Origin: an uncultured Saprospiraceae bacterium
GTDB lineage: Bacteria > Bacteroidota > Bacteroidia > Chitinophagales > Saprospiraceae
Length of the DNA stretch: 52,122 nt
Assembly: GCA_938041325.1 (NCBI GenBank)
Contig: CALIAG010000269.1
Location: forward strand, 1-52,122
Direction: 5' to 3'
Both the position numbers and the translations under genes were made by a program. Below are positions 1 to 9,632 of this stretch, one piece after another (position 1 is the first letter of the stretch; every line of letters starts with the position of its first letter). Under the pieces are notes generated by a model. It was given only the letters and a program-made list of their open reading frames with translations, ran no database searches and was not told the DNA's origin.

Positions 1-2522
1 ATTAGGTCAGCATCTCCATCTTTATCAAAGTCATTCCAAATGGCATCGGTAACCATCCCAAGGTCTTTTAAAGATCCAGCGATTTTAGCACTCACATCGG
101 TAAATTTTCCATTATTGTTTTCCAAAATTAGACTAGAAGTAGGATATCCATATTTGTTGGGAATTTGTCGACCACCTACAAAAAGGTCAAGATCACCATC
201 ACCATCATAATCTCCAGCTGAAACCTTCGAACCACTGATCCGAATTTGCGGCAAAGCATTTGATTTTGAAAAATTTCCTTTTCCATCATTGGTATACAAT
301 CTGTCCTGGAATTTTGTAGAACCTTCAACGAATTCATTGCCACCACTCACTACGTATAAGTCCAAATCTTTATCGCCATCCGCATCAAAAAACAAAGCGC
401 CAAGATCTTCGTGGCCTTTATCAGCTGACCAAGGATTAGAAGAAGATTTGCTGAATTTTGCTCCAGAAGATTGTAGAAATAAAGCTCCACTTCCTTCAGC
501 GGCGCCTCCGACAAAAAAGTCTTCTAAGCCATCTCCGTTTACATCACCCGTTGCCAAACACGGACCTAAATGAGACATTCTATGAGGCAGAAGAATTTCT
601 TCTTTAAAATCATCATAGCTATTTTCTTGGTGAGTAAAGTCAACATTGCTTTTGGAGCTAATATCTGTAAAAAGTTTCTCTTGAATTTCCATAGAAGCAT
701 TTTGAGCCAGGGCTTTGGATGCAGAAATTTCAATGACTTGATTAGCTGCAACGTCTTTCAGAATTTGAGTTTTCCCATTTAAAAAAGAAATTTCGACTTT
801 GTCAATTGTTGAATTTTCACCAATTCCAAAATGAAGAATGGATTGGGAAGTAGACATATAGCCACGAACTGGAGAAAGCTCTTGTGTCTGAACCATCCCA
901 TCGGAATAGACTTTTACTTTTGTTCCAATAGTAGCACTTGGGTTTTTATCTTTAATTTTAAACTGAAGGTAATTGTTGATTTGATTATCGGAAGCTTTGT
1001 TGATGTAAAGACTTGCTTCTTCATTGATATTATTCATGATCAAATCCATATCACCATCATTGTCAAAGTCAGCATATGCAGCACCGTTGGACCATGACTT
1101 TTTCTCAAAGCCCCAATCTTTTATTTTTTTTGTAAAAGTAAGGTCTCCGTTATTTTTATAAACGTAGTTATTTAATTTTTCACTAGGTGCGGATCTGGAG
1201 ACTTCTACAAGATCCAGTGCTTTTCCTTCTGCTCTCCGTTGAATGGCCAATTCCTTGGTGCGTCTATGGAAGTCATTGTTTCTCATATCTCTTAACAATC
1301 CATTTGTCACAATCAGATCTTTCCAACCATCATTGTCAAAATCAACAAATAATGGTGACCAGCTCCAATCCGTATTTGATATTCCAGAAAGCTGTGCTAC
1401 TTCGCTGAATGTACCATTTCCATTATTCATTTGAAGCGCATTGAACATATATTGGTAATGGTATCCATTGGTACTCAAAGAATAAAACTTCTCTGGATTC
1501 ATCCCACTCATGTTTGTTTTTAATCTGCGATTGTCTTCTGCGACCATATCCGCAGAGTAGATGTCCATCCAGCCATCATTATTGAAATCCGCTATATCTA
1601 CTCCCATGCTAAAGTAGGAAATGTGTTTTATCGCATCATGGATGATATTGGTAAAAGTTCCATCTTTATTGTTTTGAAAATAATAGTCAGGTTCGTCATA
1701 ATCAGAGGCTACATAAATATCCAACCAACCGTCATTGTTAATATCACTAACAGTTGTACTTAAGCTGAAAGAGTAATTTTTTACACCTGTTTGTTCTGTA
1801 ACATCGGTGAAGCTATTATTTCCATTGTTTTTGTACAAACGATCTGTATATCCGTAATTTATTTTACCTTTTAATGCTTTTTTACTTTGGGCATTGGTCG
1901 GAGGTTGGTGTGCAATATAAAGATCAACATGACCATCTTTGTCGTAATCAAAAAAATTGGCTTGTACAGCATAGCCCATATCAGCTATTCCATATTTATC
2001 TGCACTTTCTGTAAACGTTAAATCCCCGTTATTTATGTAAAGTAGATTCTTACGTAGGTTTTTATCGTCATGGAGAAAACGGCAAACATAGATATCAGTC
2101 CAGCCATCATTGTTGACATCCGCAACACTAACACCAGTTGACCAACCAACAGATTGATCAATTCTTGCTTTTGTACTTATATTCTCAAATTTAAGATCAC
2201 CTTTGTTCAAATAGAGTTGATCGGAGACCATATTTCCTGCAAAATAAATATCCTCTAAACCATCATTATTGATATCTACAACTGCGAGGCCTGCTCCTTC
2301 ATACATTTCTTCAAAACGAAAATAATTGATGTCTTGAGTTTCAGCGATGCTGTTTTGGAACTTTATCCCAGTTTTTGAGCTATTGGCTAGTTCAAACATT
2401 TTAATATCCTTGTCAGGATTAATCTGAAATGCTTTGGAAGAAGAATTTGAATTTTGGTTACAGGACAAAGAACAAATACTTGCCAATACCAAAATCAGGA
2501 CTAATTTCTTTAACTCTCTCAT
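1..2522 (-). CDS. FG-GAP/VCBS repeat lipoprotein with ASPIC/UnbV domain (C-terminus cut by window edge)
   Basis: This frame is open from an ATG at 2522 to the left edge, giving about 840 residues with the C-terminus missing. The N-terminus is a lipoprotein signal (KKLVLILVLASICSLSC), so the protein is probably anchored in the outer membrane. Many calcium-binding-like FG-GAP/VCBS motifs of the form DxNxDGxxD follow (for example DINNDGLEDIY, DYDKDGHVDLY, DFNNDGWMDIY), implying an integrin-like beta-propeller. Around residues 513-580 lies an ASPIC/UnbV segment (TIGTKVKVYSDG, then LHFGIG), followed by a second propeller block (GDVNGDGLEDFFVGG). This CRTAC1-like architecture is common in Bacteroidota surface lipoproteins, often near SusC/SusD genes that would lie outside this window. 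The ligand cannot be read from sequence. Several short plus-strand frames opposite it are shadows. Confidence 0.9.
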   Translation of the reverse strand, partial: MRELKKLVLILVLASICSLSCNQNSNSSSKAFQINPDKDIKMFELANSSKTGIKFQNSIAETQDINYFRFEEMYEGAGLAVVDINNDGLEDIYFAGNMVSDQLYLNKGDLKFENISTKARIDQSVGWSTGVSVADVNNDGWTDIYVCRFLHDDKNLRKNLLYINNGDLTFTESADKYGIADMGYAVQANFFDYDKDGHVDLYIAHQPPTNAQSKKALKGKINYGYTDRLYKNNGNNSFTDVTEQTGVKNYSFSLSTTVSDINNDGWLDIYVASDYDEPDYYFQNNKDGTFTNIIHDAIKHISYFSMGVDIADFNNDGWMDIYSADMVAEDNRRLKTNMSGMNPEKFYSLSTNGYHYQYMFNALQMNNGNGTFSEVAQLSGISNTDWSWSPLFVDFDNDGWKDLIVTNGLLRDMRNNDFHRRTKELAIQRRAEGKALDLVEVSRSAPSEKLNNYVYKNNGDLTFTKKIKDWGFEKKSWSNGAAYADFDNDGDMDLIMNNINEEASLYINKASDNQINNYLQFKIKDKNPSATIGTKVKVYSDGMVQTQELSPVRGYMSTSQSILHFGIGENSTIDKVEISFLNGKTQILKDVAANQVIEISASKALAQNASMEIQEKLFTDISSKSNVDFTHQENSYDDFKEEILLPHRMSHLGPCLATGDVNGDGLEDFFVGGAAEGSGALFLQSSGAKFSKSSSNPWSADKGHEDLGALFFDADGDKDLDLYVVSGGNEFVEGSTKFQDRLYTNDGKGNFSKSNALPQIRISGSKVSAGDYDGDGDLDLFVGGRQIPNKYGYPTSSLILENNNGKFTDVSAKIAGSLKDLGMVTDAIWNDFDKDGDADL

Positions 2523-2597
2523 GTTATAAGTTTCTGGTTTGAAATCGGAAAAAGAGCTATACGGAGGTTGGGAGGATGGATCGATTGATAGCTGCTT

Positions 2598-2605
2598 CAA
2601 ATTTA
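2598..2605 (-). promoter_or_regulatory. Possible -7 element for the FG-GAP lipoprotein gene
   Basis: On the minus strand this reads TAAATTTG, which fits the Bacteroidota -7 consensus TAnnTTTG. It would give a leader of roughly 70 nt before the ATG at 2522. I see no matching -33 TTTG at the expected spacing, so the support is weak. The interval 2523-2751 holds nothing else I recognise. Confidence 0.3.
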
Positions 2606-2751
2606 ATAAAAACTAATGATAAAAGAAAGGGCAGAAGACGATGTGAAAAATGTGCTTTAAAGGTAAACAATTGTTCGAAAAAGATAATGTGTCAAAGTTT
2701 TTGAAAAGAGAGCTGAGTAATTATCGGTTTTTAATAGCTAAGTAGAGCTTT

Positions 2752-3858
2752 TCAGGATTCGTCTGGATACAAGTTGACCAAAGCTTCTTCATTCGGTTCA
2801 CAAACCCCACGCTCCGTTATCAAACCAGTCACCAATCTGGCTGGCGTCACATCAAAAGCATAATTGGCAGCGGGGCTACCTTGAGGAGTCAGCCACACTT
2901 TAGTAATCTCATTTCCACTCAGACCTTGAATAAATTGCACTTCATCAGCAGAACGTTGTTCTATCGGAATTTCTTTAACCCCATCACGCAAGTTCCAATC
3001 AATGGTAGAAGAGGGGAGGGCGACATAAAAAGGAACGTCATTGTCCTTGGCAGCAAGTGCTTTTAAATAGGTGCCGATTTTGTTGGCAACGTCACCAGTA
3101 CGTGTTGTACGATCCGTACCTACGATGACCATGTCCACTAGGCCATGTTGCATAAGATGTCCACCGGTATTGTCAACGATGACGGTGTGTGGAACTCCAT
3201 GTTTTTTTAATTCCCAAGCAGTTATTCTAGCGCCTTGATTTCGAGGCCGGGTTTCATCCACCCAAACATGAACTTTAATGCCTTTGTCATGTGCTTGATA
3301 AATCGGAGAAGTAGCTGTTCCGTAATCGACGCAAGCCAACCAACCAGCGTTACAATGCGTCAAAATATTGATGGTTTCTCCTTCTTTCTTTTTGCTAATT
3401 TCTTCGATGAGTTGCAGGCCATGGACACCTATTAATCTGCAACGTTCCACACTGTCATCACAAATCTGTTGAGCAGATTCTAATGCAGCTTTGGTTTTTA
3501 GAACCGGATCATTTATATCTTTTAGAATTTGCTTTTGCTGGCCAATGGCCCATCCTAGGTTGACTGCAGTGGGGCGGGTTTGCATCAATTTTGCATAACA
3601 TTTTTGCAGATATTCTTCTGGATCATTTTGCGCTTCTGCTTCTAGGCAAGCTAGATAAACTCCATAAGCAGCAGCGGCACCAATCAAAGGAGCTCCACGA
3701 AGGTGCATGTCTTTAATTGCTGTCGCCATCTCTTCACAGCTGCTGATGTCCTCAATAATAAATCGGTGAGGTAGAAATCGCTGATCCAATATTTGAACAA
3801 CCTTATGGTCATCTGTCTTTAACCAAATAGTGCGAAAATGTTGGCCATCAATTTTCAT
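2752..3858 (-). CDS. mtnA: S-methyl-5-thioribose-1-phosphate isomerase
   Basis: MtnA converts 5-methylthioribose-1-phosphate to the ribulose form in the methionine salvage pathway. The 368-residue length is normal for the family. Visible signatures are RGAPLIG at 54-60, the catalytic-cysteine segment THCNAG (Cys169) and the aspartate loop GTDRTTRTGDVANKIGTY (Asp249). These correspond to the Cys and Asp residues known to act in bacterial MtnA. The start is the ATG just 9 nt downstream of the stop of the preceding minus-strand gene, so the two are probably co-transcribed. No other methionine-salvage gene is in the window. The paralogous eIF2B-like regulatory subunits share the fold, but the intact active-site motifs favour the enzyme. 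Confidence 0.95.
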   Translation of the reverse strand: MKIDGQHFRTIWLKTDDHKVVQILDQRFLPHRFIIEDISSCEEMATAIKDMHLRGAPLIGAAAAYGVYLACLEAEAQNDPEEYLQKCYAKLMQTRPTAVNLGWAIGQQKQILKDINDPVLKTKAALESAQQICDDSVERCRLIGVHGLQLIEEISKKKEGETINILTHCNAGWLACVDYGTATSPIYQAHDKGIKVHVWVDETRPRNQGARITAWELKKHGVPHTVIVDNTGGHLMQHGLVDMVIVGTDRTTRTGDVANKIGTYLKALAAKDNDVPFYVALPSSTIDWNLRDGVKEIPIEQRSADEVQFIQGLSGNEITKVWLTPQGSPAANYAFDVTPARLVTGLITERGVCEPNEEALVNLYPDES

Positions 3859-3867
3859 ATAGGAATT

Positions 3868-4410
3868 TTAATCTTTATCCAAATCTGGTTTGTCCATGAA
3901 ATTCATATTAAACCCAATTGTCTTTGCTGGTTCGTCATCATCAAAGTCTTCCCAGTTGGTTACTTCTTTGACAAATTCTTCTAAATGACGAAGTAGAAAA
4001 GGAGGTTTGATTTCTTCCGGTCTATAAATCGCTATTTGCTTCGGAGGTCTTGGTTCTCCATATCCTTCTATGAAAGGATAGTTGATAAGAACTATTATTT
4101 TTCCGTTGAAAAGCTGTTGGTAAATCAAAGATCCCTTGTGCTTAATGAGGTGGCGTTTTACATCATTGCCTAAGTCTTCAAAAATTCCACTTTTCACTTG
4201 TCCTAATTCAAGAAGAATCGCCGACATATTTTCAACAGTTTCTTTGAGTTCTATCTCTGCTGTGAGTCCCGTTTCTTTAACCATTTCCTCTAGTTGAGCT
4301 ATGATAAAGTCTTTTAAGGAATCTTTCCAGGTCTGTCTATATGCACGGGTATTTAGCAAGACTTCTTGGTATTGGGTAACTTTTCTTTTTAAGTTGGTCA
4401 AATCTTCCAT
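3868..4410 (-). CDS. Conserved protein of unknown function, upstream of mtnA
   Basis: I do not recognise a named family in this 180-residue protein. It has no signal peptide or membrane segment, so it should be cytoplasmic. The N-terminal 75 residues are predicted helical and charged. The middle (QQLFNGKIIVLINYPFIEGYG) looks like a beta-hairpin, followed by a proline-rich turn (EPRPPKQ) and a helix (PPFLLRHLEEFVKEV). The C-terminus is acidic (EDFDDDEP). It sits 9 nt upstream of mtnA on the same strand, which suggests co-expression but does not prove a role in methionine salvage. A helical front followed by a small alpha/beta unit could be a regulatory or adaptor protein. Confidence 0.75.
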   Translation of the reverse strand: MEDLTNLKRKVTQYQEVLLNTRAYRQTWKDSLKDFIIAQLEEMVKETGLTAEIELKETVENMSAILLELGQVKSGIFEDLGNDVKRHLIKHKGSLIYQQLFNGKIIVLINYPFIEGYGEPRPPKQIAIYRPEEIKPPFLLRHLEEFVKEVTNWEDFDDDEPAKTIGFNMNFMDKPDLDKD

Positions 4411-4711
4411 TGATATCGATTTTTAATTTTTCGCTTAAGTTCTTGATCTTAATTATTCATAAGTATGCAATAATTATGAATAGGAACTTAAAGGTAAAAA
4501 AAAATAGAACTTTAGCGTCTTCGATAAAAGTTATTAAAGAATAAATGTCTTATTGGATAACATAATAGCACAATTAACTTTCCATACAATTTTGTACGTT
4601 TATGAAAGAACTTTGTTTTCTTTTGCTAATTTTGAAAAGCCCACCAAACAAGTGAAGTTTCAATCATAAATTCAAATTTACTATTTAGAAATAACTCAAT
4701 ATTTTATAACG
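4411..4711. promoter_or_regulatory. Divergent promoter region (-7 element at 4627-4634)
   Basis: This 301-bp AT-rich spacer separates two divergently transcribed genes and must carry both promoters. On the plus strand TAATTTTG at 4627-4634 matches TAnnTTTG and would start the phosphatase transcript near 4640. I find no convincing -33 box for it. Inverted ATTATGAATA/CATAAGTATGCAATAATTATG-like stretches lie near 4455-4482. No open frame in it looks coding. Confidence 0.4.
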
Positions 4712-5158
4712 ATGAAAGTATTAATGGTTTGTTTAGGGAATATATGCCGGTCGCCGCTGGCAGAAGGAATCCTGAAGGAAAAGGTGAAAGAACGAGGATT
4801 GGATTGGCAAGTAGATTCCGCGGGTACGGGATCTTGGCATGTTGGAGAACTTCCTGATCCGCGATCTATGGAAACGGCTTTATCAAATGGGATTGATATT
4901 TCTGATCAAAGAGCTCGGCAATTCAAAAAGGAAGACTTAGATCTATTCGATTTGATTTATGTAATGGACAGCAGCAATTACAGAGACGTAGTCAACATGG
5001 CGAATGATTTGCAAAAGTCTAAAGTAGAATTGATCATGAATGTTTCGAATCCTGGAATGAATCAAGCGGTGCCAGATCCTTATTATAATGATGGCTTCGG
5101 CAGAGTATATGAAATGTTGGATTTGGCGTGTGAAAAGGTTTTGGAAAAATATTTATGA
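4712..5158 (+). CDS. Low-molecular-weight protein-tyrosine phosphatase
   Basis: This cytoplasmic phosphatase removes phosphate from protein tyrosines through a cysteinyl-phosphate intermediate. The P-loop CLGNICRS is at residues 7-14 (nucleophile Cys7, Arg13) and the general-acid motif PDPYY is at 121-125 (Asp122). The length of 148 residues is typical. In Bacteroidota such enzymes sometimes accompany a tyrosine kinase of capsule export, but no capsule gene is nearby, so the substrate is unknown. Arsenate reductases share the fold, but the DPYY loop favours phosphatase. It ends about 100 bp before the start of the barrel-protein gene. Confidence 0.92.
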   Translation: MKVLMVCLGNICRSPLAEGILKEKVKERGLDWQVDSAGTGSWHVGELPDPRSMETALSNGIDISDQRARQFKKEDLDLFDLIYVMDSSNYRDVVNMANDLQKSKVELIMNVSNPGMNQAVPDPYYNDGFGRVYEMLDLACEKVLEKYL

Positions 5159-5259
5159 TGCTCCGTTAAAATTAACATGACCAACAATAAATAAACTTGA
5201 TCTTGGTTTTTATTGAGTCTGCCCGTTATATTTTTTTACAAAATAAAATAATATACAAA

Positions 5260-6435
5260 ATGGTCAGACCTATTTTTTTTCTTTGTATGCTTTTGTATAC
5301 ATCCGCCCTTCTTTCTCAAGACGAGCCCATCTTATTAGAAAATACTAATTTTATTTTTTTGAATCAAAATATGACTGCCGAGATGATTGGGTTGGCAGGA
5401 ATTGGAGTCGTTGGATCCGAAGTTGGTTTTCAAAATGGGTTGTCTCAAAACCCTGCCCTACTTAGTCGGGAAACCCGACAGATGAATACTAACCTTAATC
5501 TTACTTCAATACCTTTTGAAAATGAAAATCGCGCTAATTATTTAAGTTTTGACAATCACCTTGTCCTTAATTCCAAACATGCATTTGGCATGCGTTTTCA
5601 ATTTCAAAATTTTGATTTTTCAAATAGTGGTTCTATTGCTGAAGGTGAATTCAACATTCAAACAACAAATCTTAAAATTGCTTATTCGAATCGAATAACC
5701 AAACGCTTGGTTTTCGGTTTAACCTCAATGTTTGTTGATCATCGTATTCTTGATGCTTCTACTAATAGGCTAGTAAATTTCGTTGATCCGAATACTGCTC
5801 TTGCAATAGAATTGGGATTGAATTATAAAAGGAAATTCAAGTTGAATGATCAAAGAGATTTTATGTTTCAATGGGGATGGTCATTAAATAACCTTGGGAA
5901 AGAAATCGCAACTAATAAAAGTTTAATTAATGATAGTCCACTTCCAACTGCAATCAAATTTGGTTTGGGAATGGGAATTGATCAGCAATTGAAAAATGGG
6001 AAGAAATTTCAAGTTAATTTCTTCTATCAATTAGACAAGGTACTTTTGCGAAGAGCTAACGTGGCTTCTAATGCTTTTTCAGGGATATTAGAAGACAATG
6101 GTTTTATTAATAATATGTTTGCATCATTAAAAGACGCCCCAAATGGTTTCTCTGGAGAATTAAAAGAATTGACTCATCATTTTGCTTTAGAAGGTCAATT
6201 ACAATTTGATGAAGAATTCACTGTCACTGCAAGGATGGGCTATCAAAACCAAGGAATTCTTTTTCAGGGAAATGTTTTTGGATTTAATCAAGGGGTAAAA
6301 ATAATGTATAAAAATTTCTCCTTAGATCTTGCGCGACAAGACTATCCTAAAGAATTTGAAAATGGATTTTTGATCCAAGATTTTTTAACATTCGGGTTGG
6401 GGGCAAAATTCAGTTTAGAGAAGATTGAAGACTAA
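5260..6435 (+). CDS. Outer-membrane beta-barrel protein, PorV/FadL-like
   Basis: The best start is the ATG at 5260, because it places a clean signal peptide (RPIFFLCMLLYTSALLSQ) at the N-terminus. An upstream in-frame start at 5197 would bury it. The mature part, about 370 residues, is rich in alternating aromatic and polar strands ending in F, as in outer-membrane barrels. The N-terminal segment GLAGIGVVGSEVGFQNGLSQNPALLS resembles the opening of PorV/PorQ family proteins (small-residue stretch, then NPA), which act in type IX secretion. Overall similarity is weak, so I call only the fold class. A T9SS cargo protein is encoded 4 kb downstream. A strong hairpin follows the stop. Confidence 0.6.
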   Translation: MVRPIFFLCMLLYTSALLSQDEPILLENTNFIFLNQNMTAEMIGLAGIGVVGSEVGFQNGLSQNPALLSRETRQMNTNLNLTSIPFENENRANYLSFDNHLVLNSKHAFGMRFQFQNFDFSNSGSIAEGEFNIQTTNLKIAYSNRITKRLVFGLTSMFVDHRILDASTNRLVNFVDPNTALAIELGLNYKRKFKLNDQRDFMFQWGWSLNNLGKEIATNKSLINDSPLPTAIKFGLGMGIDQQLKNGKKFQVNFFYQLDKVLLRRANVASNAFSGILEDNGFINNMFASLKDAPNGFSGELKELTHHFALEGQLQFDEEFTVTARMGYQNQGILFQGNVFGFNQGVKIMYKNFSLDLARQDYPKEFENGFLIQDFLTFGLGAKFSLEKIED

Positions 6436-6441
6436 AGAAAA

Positions 6442-6476
6442 ACGGCCAAGCTCTCTGATAGAAGGAGCTTGGCCGT
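6442..6476. terminator. Bidirectional terminator between barrel gene and sucA
   Basis: A perfect 12-bp stem (ACGGCCAAGCTC with its complement at 6465-6476) and an 11-nt loop lie between two convergent genes. The A-rich stretch to its left gives a T tract for transcripts of the minus-strand sucA. The right side has only a weak T run for the plus-strand gene. Confidence 0.8.
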
Positions 6477-6497
6477 CTTATAGAGGTCAATTTTATT

Positions 6498-9257
6498 TTA
6501 ACCAAAAGCTTTATTCACTAAATTTTTCTGCTCTTCGTCATGCACTTTTTTAAAGCCTGATGCAGGAGAAGCACTCGCTTTTCTAGAAACCAATTCAAAT
6601 CCAGCTTCCGTAAAGTGTCTCAGAATATAATTCCAAGCACCCATGTTTGCTGGTTCTTCTTGTACCCAAATTGGTTTTGCATTTTTATACTTTTTCATCA
6701 ATGCATCTAAATGCGTTTGAGGAAATGGGTACAATTGCTCTATTCGGATAATGGCCACATCTTCTCTTTTTTCTGCTGTCTTTTTAGCCAGCAAATCGTA
6801 GTATACTTTTCCTGTACAGAATAAGGCTCGTTTAACTTTCTTGATGTTTTTTGAATTGACGGCATCGTCATCAAAATATTCGCAGAAAGTATTTTCTTTT
6901 TTATTTTCAAAAGAAGAAATATCAGAAACACACAATGGATGCCTCAATAATGATTTAGGAGACATGATCACCAAAGGTTTTCTAAAGGGCCTCGCCAATT
7001 GTCTTCTCATTACATGGAAAAAGTTGGCTGGCGTAGTGATATTCGCAATGGTCATATTAAACTCAGCACAGGACTGCAAGAATCTTTCAAGGCGTGCACT
7101 TGAGTGCTCTGGACCTTGTCCTTCATATCCATGTGGAAGTAACATAACTAGACCGTTCATTCGTTGCCACTTGCTTTCTGCAGCACAGATAAACTGGTCA
7201 ATCATACTTTGAGCGCCATTCGCAAAATCACCAAATTGTGCTTCCCAGATAACCAAGCTATTTGGAGAAGCCATTGAATAACCATACTCAAATCCTAATA
7301 CTGCAAATTCCGATAAAAAGGAATTGAATATTCTAAATTTACCTTGGTTTTTATCCATGTCGTGAAGTCGGATGACTTCTTTACTCGTTGCGGTGTCCAT
7401 TAGGACGGCATGCCTATGTGAGAAGGTTCCCCTTTTTACATCCTGACCGCTCATTCTCACGTCTTTGCCTTCCAGAAGAATTGAACCATAGGCCAATAAT
7501 TCTGCCAATGCCCAATCTAGTTTACCTGCATCCAATAATTTCTTTTTGGATTTTAAAAGACGATTGACTTTGCTTAATGGCTTTAAGCCTTCAGGTATGG
7601 TCATCAAGTGGTTGATTACCTTATCAATATCCTTATTAGGAATCCCCGTCGGAGGTGATTGCTCAAAATCTTTTATAGATGTTGTTGTTCGCAAAGCTTT
7701 CCAATCCAACTCCGGTTGTTGGTATTCATATGGAAGTGGTTTTTGTTTTATAGAATCCAAACGAGCTTGTAAATCTGACCAGAAAGTTTTTTCCATTTTC
7801 TCTCCTAAGGTCTTGTCTACTGCACCGCTTTCGATTAATTTTTTCAAATAAATTTCTCTTGGATTCGGATGCTTGTTGATGATCTCATACATTTTCGGTT
7901 GAGTGAACTTCGGATCATCACCTTCATTATGTCCATGTCTTCTATAGCAAACCATATCAATGAAGACGTCATTGTTGAATTTTTGTCGGTATTCAACGGC
8001 CAACTCAACAGCATAAACCACCGCTTCTGGATCATCTCCATTTACATGAAAAACTGGCGCTTGAACAAGCCCTGCTGCTGCGGTTGAATAAGTAGAGGAA
8101 CGCGCATCATCAAAATCTGTAGTAAAACCGATTTGATTATTGATGACAAAGTGAATGGTACCTCCAGTATAATATCCTTCCAACTGGCTCATCTGGACCG
8201 TTTCATAAGAAACACCTTGGCCAACTACAGCTGCGTCTCCATGGATAAGAATAGGAAGTATTCTATCGTAATCACTTTCGTATAAGATATCTGCTTTTGC
8301 TCTTGAGAATCCTTCAACAACGGGATTCACTGCTTCAAGGTGAGAAGGGTTTGGAACCAGCTTTAAATGAACCATTTTACCCGCTGGCGTCTTTACTTGC
8401 GAAGAAAATCCAAGGTGGTACTTTACATCTCCATCACCAAAACTTAGGTCAGGTACTGCAGTCCCTTCGAATTCATTGAAAATGTTATTGTAGGTTTTAC
8501 CCATTATGTTGGCCAATACATTCAATCTTCCTCTGTGTGCCATTCCAATCACAACTTCTTCCACTTTATCGGCTGCACCTTGATTGATTATAGCATCTAG
8601 CGCTGCGATGGCTGTTTCTCCACCTTCTAATGAAAATCTTTTTTGTCCAACATATTTTGTGTGTAGGAACTTTTCAAAGACAACAGCACCGTTTAGTTTT
8701 TCTAATATTCTTTTTTTCTTCTCGATTGAAAGTCCGTAGCCGTTTCGACGAGATTCTACTTTGTCTCTTAACCAAATTCGTTTTTCACGATTTTCGATGT
8801 GAGTAATTTCGAATCCAATATTCCCACAATATATTTTCCGTAAGTGATCAATGATCTCTTGGAGTGTAGCATTTGTTAAACCTACTTCAGCCCCAGCAAT
8901 AAAAGTCTTATTTAAATCAGCTTCTACTAGGTTGTAATCTGAAAGATCAAGATGAGGAGCTCGGTCCCTTCTTTGGAGGATTGGATTTGTAGTGGAAAGC
9001 AAATGCCCTCTGTTTCTAAATCCATGAATGATAGATTGCACTCCAAATTCTTTCTCTAAGTCTGAACTGGTAGTTGGAGTGTTGACAGTGGAAGTACCAT
9101 TCCCATTGCTTGAGCCATTGCTGCCTTCAGCAAATTCAAAACCTTTGAAAAATGTACGCCAGCCTTCTTCTACTGATTCTGGATCTTTTTGATAACGCTC
9201 ATACATTGATTCTATAAAAGAAGGGTGAGCATTGAAAACATAGGAATAGTCACTCAT
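6498..9257 (-). CDS. sucA: 2-oxoglutarate dehydrogenase E1 component
   Basis: SucA decarboxylates 2-oxoglutarate with thiamine diphosphate and passes the succinyl group to the lipoyl E2 subunit in the TCA cycle. The 919-residue protein is full length. Residues 5-40 (YVFNAHPSFIESMYERYQ) form the usual N-terminal helical segment, followed by a Gly/Ser/Asn-rich linker at 45-65. GMAHRGRLNVL is at 239-249, and the thiamine-diphosphate motif runs from GDAA at 340 to NNQ at 373-375. The C-terminal transketolase-like domain includes HGYEGQGPEHSSAR and the VQEEPANMGAW signature. No sucB lies beside it here, so E2 must be encoded elsewhere. The 375-bp spacer upstream would hold its promoter. Confidence 0.97.
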   Translation of the reverse strand: MSDYSYVFNAHPSFIESMYERYQKDPESVEEGWRTFFKGFEFAEGSNGSSNGNGTSTVNTPTTSSDLEKEFGVQSIIHGFRNRGHLLSTTNPILQRRDRAPHLDLSDYNLVEADLNKTFIAGAEVGLTNATLQEIIDHLRKIYCGNIGFEITHIENREKRIWLRDKVESRRNGYGLSIEKKKRILEKLNGAVVFEKFLHTKYVGQKRFSLEGGETAIAALDAIINQGAADKVEEVVIGMAHRGRLNVLANIMGKTYNNIFNEFEGTAVPDLSFGDGDVKYHLGFSSQVKTPAGKMVHLKLVPNPSHLEAVNPVVEGFSRAKADILYESDYDRILPILIHGDAAVVGQGVSYETVQMSQLEGYYTGGTIHFVINNQIGFTTDFDDARSSTYSTAAAGLVQAPVFHVNGDDPEAVVYAVELAVEYRQKFNNDVFIDMVCYRRHGHNEGDDPKFTQPKMYEIINKHPNPREIYLKKLIESGAVDKTLGEKMEKTFWSDLQARLDSIKQKPLPYEYQQPELDWKALRTTTSIKDFEQSPPTGIPNKDIDKVINHLMTIPEGLKPLSKVNRLLKSKKKLLDAGKLDWALAELLAYGSILLEGKDVRMSGQDVKRGTFSHRHAVLMDTATSKEVIRLHDMDKNQGKFRIFNSFLSEFAVLGFEYGYSMASPNSLVIWEAQFGDFANGAQSMIDQFICAAESKWQRMNGLVMLLPHGYEGQGPEHSSARLERFLQSCAEFNMTIANITTPANFFHVMRRQLARPFRKPLVIMSPKSLLRHPLCVSDISSFENKKENTFCEYFDDDAVNSKNIKKVKRALFCTGKVYYDLLAKKTAEKREDVAIIRIEQLYPFPQTHLDALMKKYKNAKPIWVQEEPANMGAWNYILRHFTEAGFELVSRKASASPASGFKKVHDEEQKNLVNKAFG

Positions 9258-9632
9258 TATAAATGTGGATATTGTAAATTAAAAATTCAAATGATAGATT
9301 TAATACATTGTTTTTTTAAACGTAAAAATTTCTGTAATGTTCTCGAAAAATAAGGCAACTTGAGCCTTGATTATCGATAAAAGTCAAAAACTTTTTTATC
9401 TGATTTTTTGAAATTTTTTCTGGATTGGGCGAATTCACTTCAAATATCGTTTTTTCTAAATAAAAAAAGCACTAAAAAGGAGAAGATTAAAAGCCTTTTT
9501 CGAATATTTTCTTGCTTAAATGTTTCCTTTTCAATACAAAAGCTTTAACTTTGCACTCCAAATTGAACATTTGGTGGGCTGAATAAAGTAGATCACCAGA
9601 TATTCTTAAGTAAAAAGATAATTTTAGACAAT
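9258..9632. promoter_or_regulatory. Divergent sucA/rpsT spacer with rpsT -7 element at 9546-9553
   Basis: This 375-bp AT-rich spacer lies between divergent genes. TAACTTTG at 9546-9553 on the plus strand fits TAnnTTTG and would start an rpsT transcript near 9560, leaving a leader of about 70 nt. I see no clear -33 box and could not identify the sucA promoter. No coding frame is convincing here. Confidence 0.5.

Noticed and set aside
289-1434. Several small plus-strand frames near the left edge
   Set aside because: All lie opposite the open FG-GAP/UnbV reading frame, whose repeated DxNxDG motifs are clearly real.
6841-8479. Plus-strand frames within the sucA locus
   Set aside because: They are antisense to well-conserved E1 motifs.
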